Shown one piece after another: positions 5,904 to 8,750 of a stretch of 8,750 nucleotides of DNA. Positions within the stretch are counted from its first letter, which is position 1, and the number at the start of each line of letters is the position of its first letter. The DNA is from Acidobacteriota bacterium (lineage in GTDB: Bacteria; Acidobacteriota; HRBIN11), in contig JAUQPV010000094.1 of assembly GCA_030550225.1 (NCBI GenBank), positions 1 through 8,750 on the forward strand. Reading direction: 5' to 3'. The notes beneath the pieces are model-generated. The model had not been told where the DNA came from, searched no databases, and saw only the letters and a program-made list of their open reading frames with translations. The position numbers and the translations under genes are program-made.

Positions 5904-7538
5904 ATGCCCGACGAAAGGCTTGAAGAAGCCCATCGGCTATCGCCTGAAGTCCCTTGGGCCGCTCCGGCGCAGGAGCGTCATAGCCGGCTCAAGGTCTTGC
6001 TCGGCGCAACCCACGGCGGCGGGAAATGGAGGGCGTATCTCTTCAGTGCCGGGGCAGTCGGTCTGGTCGGGCTGATGGCCAAGCTTCTCGAGTTCTTCTT
6101 ACCGCTTCCCAATCTTCCCATGGTCTTTCTGATAGCAGTCCTGTATAGTGCCGTTACCTGGGGCCTGGGACCTTCGATCTTTACATCCCTCTTGAGCGTA
6201 CTCGTCTACAACTTTTTCTTCATGCCACCCGTCTACGCCTTCGCCGTCGCCGGTCTCCAGGACCTCCTGACTCTGGTCGTCTTTTTGATCGTGGCCGTAT
6301 TGACCAGCGATTTGATGGCACGAGTCCGAGAACAAGCCGAGACGGCCAAGCGACGCGAGGCCCAAACCGCGGCCCTCTACGCTTTGACTCGCGAGATCGC
6401 CGACGCAGGGGGGGTGGATGATGTGCTCCGAGTCGTCGTGAGCAAGATCGCCCAAATCTTCAGGGCGAGGGCGGTCTTATGGTTGCCAGACTCAGGTCAG
6501 CTTGTCTTACAGGCCGGGTATCCACCGGGGACCCAAGTAAGCGAGGTCGAGCGGGCGATAGCGACATGGGCCTGGCGACACAATCAGCCGGCCGGCCGAG
6601 GCACCGATACCTTTCCGGGAGCCGAATGGTTCTTCATGCCCCTCTACACTGCGAATGGCACAGTCGGCGTCCTCGGCCTGCAGTTCGAGGCCCCGGGGGC
6701 CGGTCTCACTTCCGACCGGCGACGTCTCTTGGAGGCATTGGCCGATCAAGCCGCGGTCGCCATCGAGCGAACACGCTTGATACAGGCGATGGAGCAAGCC
6801 AAGCTGGCGAAGGAGACGGAGCGGCTTCAAGCCGCGCTCCTCTCGTCCATCTCCCATGACCTTCGCACTCCGTTGACCTCGATCATCGGTGCTGTGACCA
6901 GCCTGTTGACGGATAGGGGGACATACGACGAGGCTACGCGGCGAGACCTCCTTTGGACGATTCAGGAAGAAGCCGAGCGGCTTAACCGGTTTGTCGGCAA
7001 CCTCTTGGACGTGACGCGGCTGGAGTCGGGGGCGCTCCGGCTCCATCGGGAATGGGTCGAGATTGAAGAGGTGATCGGCGTTGCGTCCGCCCGGCTCGCC
7101 CGGTCTCTGAGTCAGCACCGCCTCACCGTAGACATTCAGCCGGGGCTCCCTATGCTCCGGCTGGACTTTGTGCTGATCGAGCAGGTCCTGGTGAACTTGC
7201 TGGACAATGCGGCCAAGTACTCGCCGCCCGGCACGACCATCCGCCTCAGCGCCCGCCGCGAGGGCGACTCGGTCGTCGTCGAGGTGGCCGATGAGGGAAT
7301 CGGTATCCCCCCGGCCGACCTGGAGCGCATCTTCGATAAGTTTTATCGCGTCCCGGGAAGCGACCGACAGGGGGCTGGATTAGGCCTGGGGCTGTTCATC
7401 TGCCGGGGGATCGTCGAGGCCCATGGCGGTCGAATCTCGGCCCGGAGCCCGGCGGCCGGCGGAAAGGGGACGGTCTTCACGGTGACCTTCCCTTTGGAGA
7501 AAGAGCAAGAGCCGTCCCCAGCGTCGGAACAGGAGTAG
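5904..7538 (+). CDS. kdpD: KdpD-like sensor histidine kinase lacking the cytoplasmic KdpD/USP sensor region
   Basis: This is a membrane histidine kinase that autophosphorylates and passes phosphate to the KdpE-like regulator next to it. It has 544 residues against ~890 for full KdpD. Order: residues 11-41 resemble the very start of KdpD (RLSPE, then SRLKVLLGA) and end in a decayed Walker A, GATHGGGKW (34-42; usually GAxxGVGKT). The chain then passes directly into the four-helix DUF4118 membrane domain (~44-138, with FFFMPP at 104-109). A GAF-like domain follows (~158-291), then HisKA with the phospho-accepting His318 in SISHDLRTPLTS. The catalytic ATPase domain has the N box at Asn435, DEGIGIP from Asp463, F box FDKFY (477-481) and GAGLGLGL (490-497). 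The kinase core is intact; only the ~350-residue ATP-binding and USP region is absent. The ATG at 5904 is chosen because it places the KdpD-like N-terminus correctly, with AGGT 4 bases upstream. An ATG at 5862 and a TTG at 5766 are in-frame alternatives. Confidence 0.88.
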   Translation: MPDERLEEAHRLSPEVPWAAPAQERHSRLKVLLGATHGGGKWRAYLFSAGAVGLVGLMAKLLEFFLPLPNLPMVFLIAVLYSAVTWGLGPSIFTSLLSVLVYNFFFMPPVYAFAVAGLQDLLTLVVFLIVAVLTSDLMARVREQAETAKRREAQTAALYALTREIADAGGVDDVLRVVVSKIAQIFRARAVLWLPDSGQLVLQAGYPPGTQVSEVERAIATWAWRHNQPAGRGTDTFPGAEWFFMPLYTANGTVGVLGLQFEAPGAGLTSDRRRLLEALADQAAVAIERTRLIQAMEQAKLAKETERLQAALLSSISHDLRTPLTSIIGAVTSLLTDRGTYDEATRRDLLWTIQEEAERLNRFVGNLLDVTRLESGALRLHREWVEIEEVIGVASARLARSLSQHRLTVDIQPGLPMLRLDFVLIEQVLVNLLDNAAKYSPPGTTIRLSARREGDSVVVEVADEGIGIPPADLERIFDKFYRVPGSDRQGAGLGLGLFICRGIVEAHGGRISARSPAAGGKGTVFTVTFPLEKEQEPSPASEQE

Positions 7539-7541
7539 CGC

Positions 7542-8243
7542 ATGGGCGAGCCACCCCTCCGCGTGTTAGTCGTAGACGACGAACCCCCAATCCGGCGCTT
7601 GCTTCGGACCAGCCTCGGCGCCCACGGCTATGACGTCGTCGAGGCGGCTTCCGCCCAAGAGGCCATCGTCAAGAGCTCTACGGAACGGCTGGACCTGATC
7701 ATCCTCGACCTGGGGCTACCCGACGAAGACGGGCTGGACGTCATCCGCCGAATCCGGGAGTGGTCCCGGATCCCGATCATCGTCCTCTCGGTCCGTGGGC
7801 GAGAGGCCGACAAGATCGAGGCCCTGGACCGGGGGGCCGATGATTACGTCACCAAGCCGTTTAGCATGGGTGAGCTCCTGGCGCGCATCCGTGCCGCATT
7901 GCGCCGTCGGCTCCAATCCGAAGTCGAAGAGCCGGTTTTTCGTTCCGGCGGGTTGACCGTCGACCTGGCCCGGCGGATCGTGTCGGTAGAGGGTCGCGAA
8001 GTGAAGCTGACGCCGACGGAATACGCCCTGCTTCGCGTCTTAGTCACCCACGCCGGCAAAGTAGTCACCCACCGACAGCTTCTGCGCGAGGTGTGGGGAC
8101 CCGTATACGTAAACGAAACTCATTATCTCAGGGTTTACATCGGCCACCTGCGTCGGAAGATCGAGCCCGACCCGACCCACCCGCGCTACATTCTCACGGA
8201 GCCAGGGGTCGGTTATCGGCTCCGCAGTCCGGACGAAGGCTGA
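7542..8243 (+). CDS. kdpE: KdpE-like OmpR/PhoB-family response regulator
   Basis: This is a cytoplasmic transcription factor phosphorylated by the kinase encoded immediately upstream. The 233 residues match KdpE (~225-235). The receiver domain (~7-118) has the acidic pocket Asp12/Asp13, the phospho-acceptor Asp56 in LDLGLPDEDG, Ser83 at the switch position and Lys105 in DDYVTKPF, so it should be functional. The winged-helix DNA-binding domain (~130-229) contains LTPTEYALL (156-164), then HAGKVVTHRQLLREVWG and THYLRVYIGHLRRKIE, ending in TEPGVGYRL. These are strongly KdpE-like rather than generic PhoB. The gap to the kinase stop is 3 bases, and the ribosome site AGGAG (7531-7535) lies inside the end of kdpD, so translation is probably coupled. 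The usual target kdpFABC is not in this window. Confidence 0.95.
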   Translation: MGEPPLRVLVVDDEPPIRRLLRTSLGAHGYDVVEAASAQEAIVKSSTERLDLIILDLGLPDEDGLDVIRRIREWSRIPIIVLSVRGREADKIEALDRGADDYVTKPFSMGELLARIRAALRRRLQSEVEEPVFRSGGLTVDLARRIVSVEGREVKLTPTEYALLRVLVTHAGKVVTHRQLLREVWGPVYVNETHYLRVYIGHLRRKIEPDPTHPRYILTEPGVGYRLRSPDEG

Positions 8244-8318
8244 CGGGGTCCGGGTCTTGGACAGGTCGGCCGATGTCCCGTCGGCCCGTGTCACCCCGTC
8301 TCCAAATGAAATCGGACA

Positions 8319-8365
8319 GTACCCCCTTAGCCGGAAGGCTCTTCCGTACGCATGGCCAAGGGGAC
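8319..8365. terminator. Nested inverted repeat between convergent genes, possible bidirectional terminator
   Basis: GGAAG (8333-8337) and CTTCC (8341-8345) form an inner hairpin with a GCT loop. It is enclosed by an imperfect outer stem in which CCCCTT (8323-8328) pairs with AAGGGG (8358-8363) and GCC (8330-8332) with GGC (8354-8356). The position between the kdpE stop at 8243 and the opposing gene's stop at 8429 suits a shared terminator. There is no clear T-run on either strand, so this is structural inference only. The rest of 8244-8428 shows no recognisable gene. Confidence 0.35.
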
Positions 8366-8428
8366 GACGGCCGGTTGCACGACCATCCCGGGCACCAGGC
8401 ACCACACCCAAATCCATGCCGCCTGCCC

Positions 8429-8750
8429 TTACACGCCCAGGAACTTCCGGAGGCGGAGGCGCCAGTAAAGCGGGCGCAGGCGGAGGGGCCACCTCGGTAA
8501 GGGGACGGCCTCGGTCGGACAATGTCGGATGAAGGCCGCCATGACGGCCGGATGGTCGCCCCGAAACGGCGTGCACAGTCGGAAATCCCACTCCATCCGA
8601 AAGTCCTGAAGCTGGGCCTCCGGCCGGAAGAGACGCTCCAAGTTCCGTTGCTTTACCTCGACGAGGTCCGGTCGGGGCCGGACGTACCCGTAGTGGTAGA
8701 TGAAGCATCCCGTCGGGACCAGGGCCCACCGCTTCCAGGGTCGGAGCTTC
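8429..8750 (-). CDS. C-terminal end of a probable family 2 glycosyltransferase (partial)
   Basis: Reading the - strand from the right edge, the frame is open for 106 residues to a TAA at 8429-8431; the start and the catalytic part lie beyond the window. Seen: GCFIYHYGYVRPRPDL near the beginning, an acidic/basic linker (LVEVKQRNLERLF), then CTPFRGDHPAVM, and a very basic tail (RLRPLYWRLRLRKF). The combination of an HYGYVR segment followed ~40 residues later by PFxGxHPAVM is what I recall from the C-terminal ends of GT-A fold, family 2 glycosyltransferases, where it follows the acceptor-side catalytic region. The DxD nucleotide-sugar motif would be off the edge and cannot be checked. The gene is convergent with kdpE and so is probably functionally unrelated to it. 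The basic tail could contact membrane. An internal TTG at 8641 is not needed as a start. Confidence 0.6.
   Translation of the reverse strand, partial: KLRPWKRWALVPTGCFIYHYGYVRPRPDLVEVKQRNLERLFRPEAQLQDFRMEWDFRLCTPFRGDHPAVMAAFIRHCPTEAVPLPRWPLRLRPLYWRLRLRKFLGV

Noticed and set aside
8242..8300. GACGGGGT (8242-8249) and ACCCCGTC (8293-8300), perfect 8-base inverted arms after kdpE
   Set aside because: The 43-base loop is long, the left arm overlaps the stop codon and no T-run follows. The nested repeat at 8319-8365 is a better terminator candidate.
8040..8729. 229-codon open frame on the - strand overlapping the end of kdpE and the glycosyltransferase end
   Set aside because: It is antisense to the well-supported kdpE C-terminus and out of frame with the recognisable glycosyltransferase segment. 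Its Pro/Gly/Arg-rich translation is typical of an off-frame reading of GC-rich DNA.

Overview
This is a GC-rich, gene-dense bacterial window. It holds five complete protein genes in a row on the + strand, plus the C-terminal end of a sixth gene entering from the right edge on the - strand. The organism cannot be named from the sequence. A K+-independent proton-pumping pyrophosphatase, an OmpR-type regulator and a strong preference for G/C at third codon positions indicate a bacterium, perhaps from a less-studied or environmental lineage. I found no tRNA, rRNA, CRISPR array, insertion sequence or phage gene.

Left part (1-5618): two amino-acid/polyamine/organocation (APC) superfamily permeases of different subfamilies are followed by a long membrane-bound pyrophosphatase (hppA). 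The gaps are only 40 and 34 bases, so the three are probably one transcription unit. A short open tail at 1-129, ending 3 bases before the first permease, may be the end of a further upstream gene. The chemistry fits together: hppA can turn cytoplasmic pyrophosphate into a proton gradient, and APC permeases commonly use such a gradient for uptake.

Middle gap (5619-5903, about 285 bases): this non-coding stretch holds a 10-bp inverted repeat after hppA (possible terminator), a perfect small palindrome abutting a TATAAT box (possible promoter/operator), and a GC-rich hairpin in the presumed leader of the next gene.

Right part (5904-8243): a KdpD-like sensor kinase and a KdpE-like response regulator form a tight pair with a 3-base gap. 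The kinase is the most unusual item here. It keeps the first ~40 residues typical of KdpD, including a decayed Walker A, and then jumps straight to the four-helix membrane domain. The large cytoplasmic ATP-binding and USP sensor region is missing. No kdpFABC potassium pump genes are in view, so the pair is detached from its usual target at least locally.

Far right (8244-8750): a ~185-base convergent intergenic region with a nested inverted repeat, then the last 106 residues of a probable family 2 glycosyltransferase on the - strand. I see no wholly new system. The best candidates for follow-up are the internally deleted KdpD and its possible control of the neighbouring energy/transport operon.
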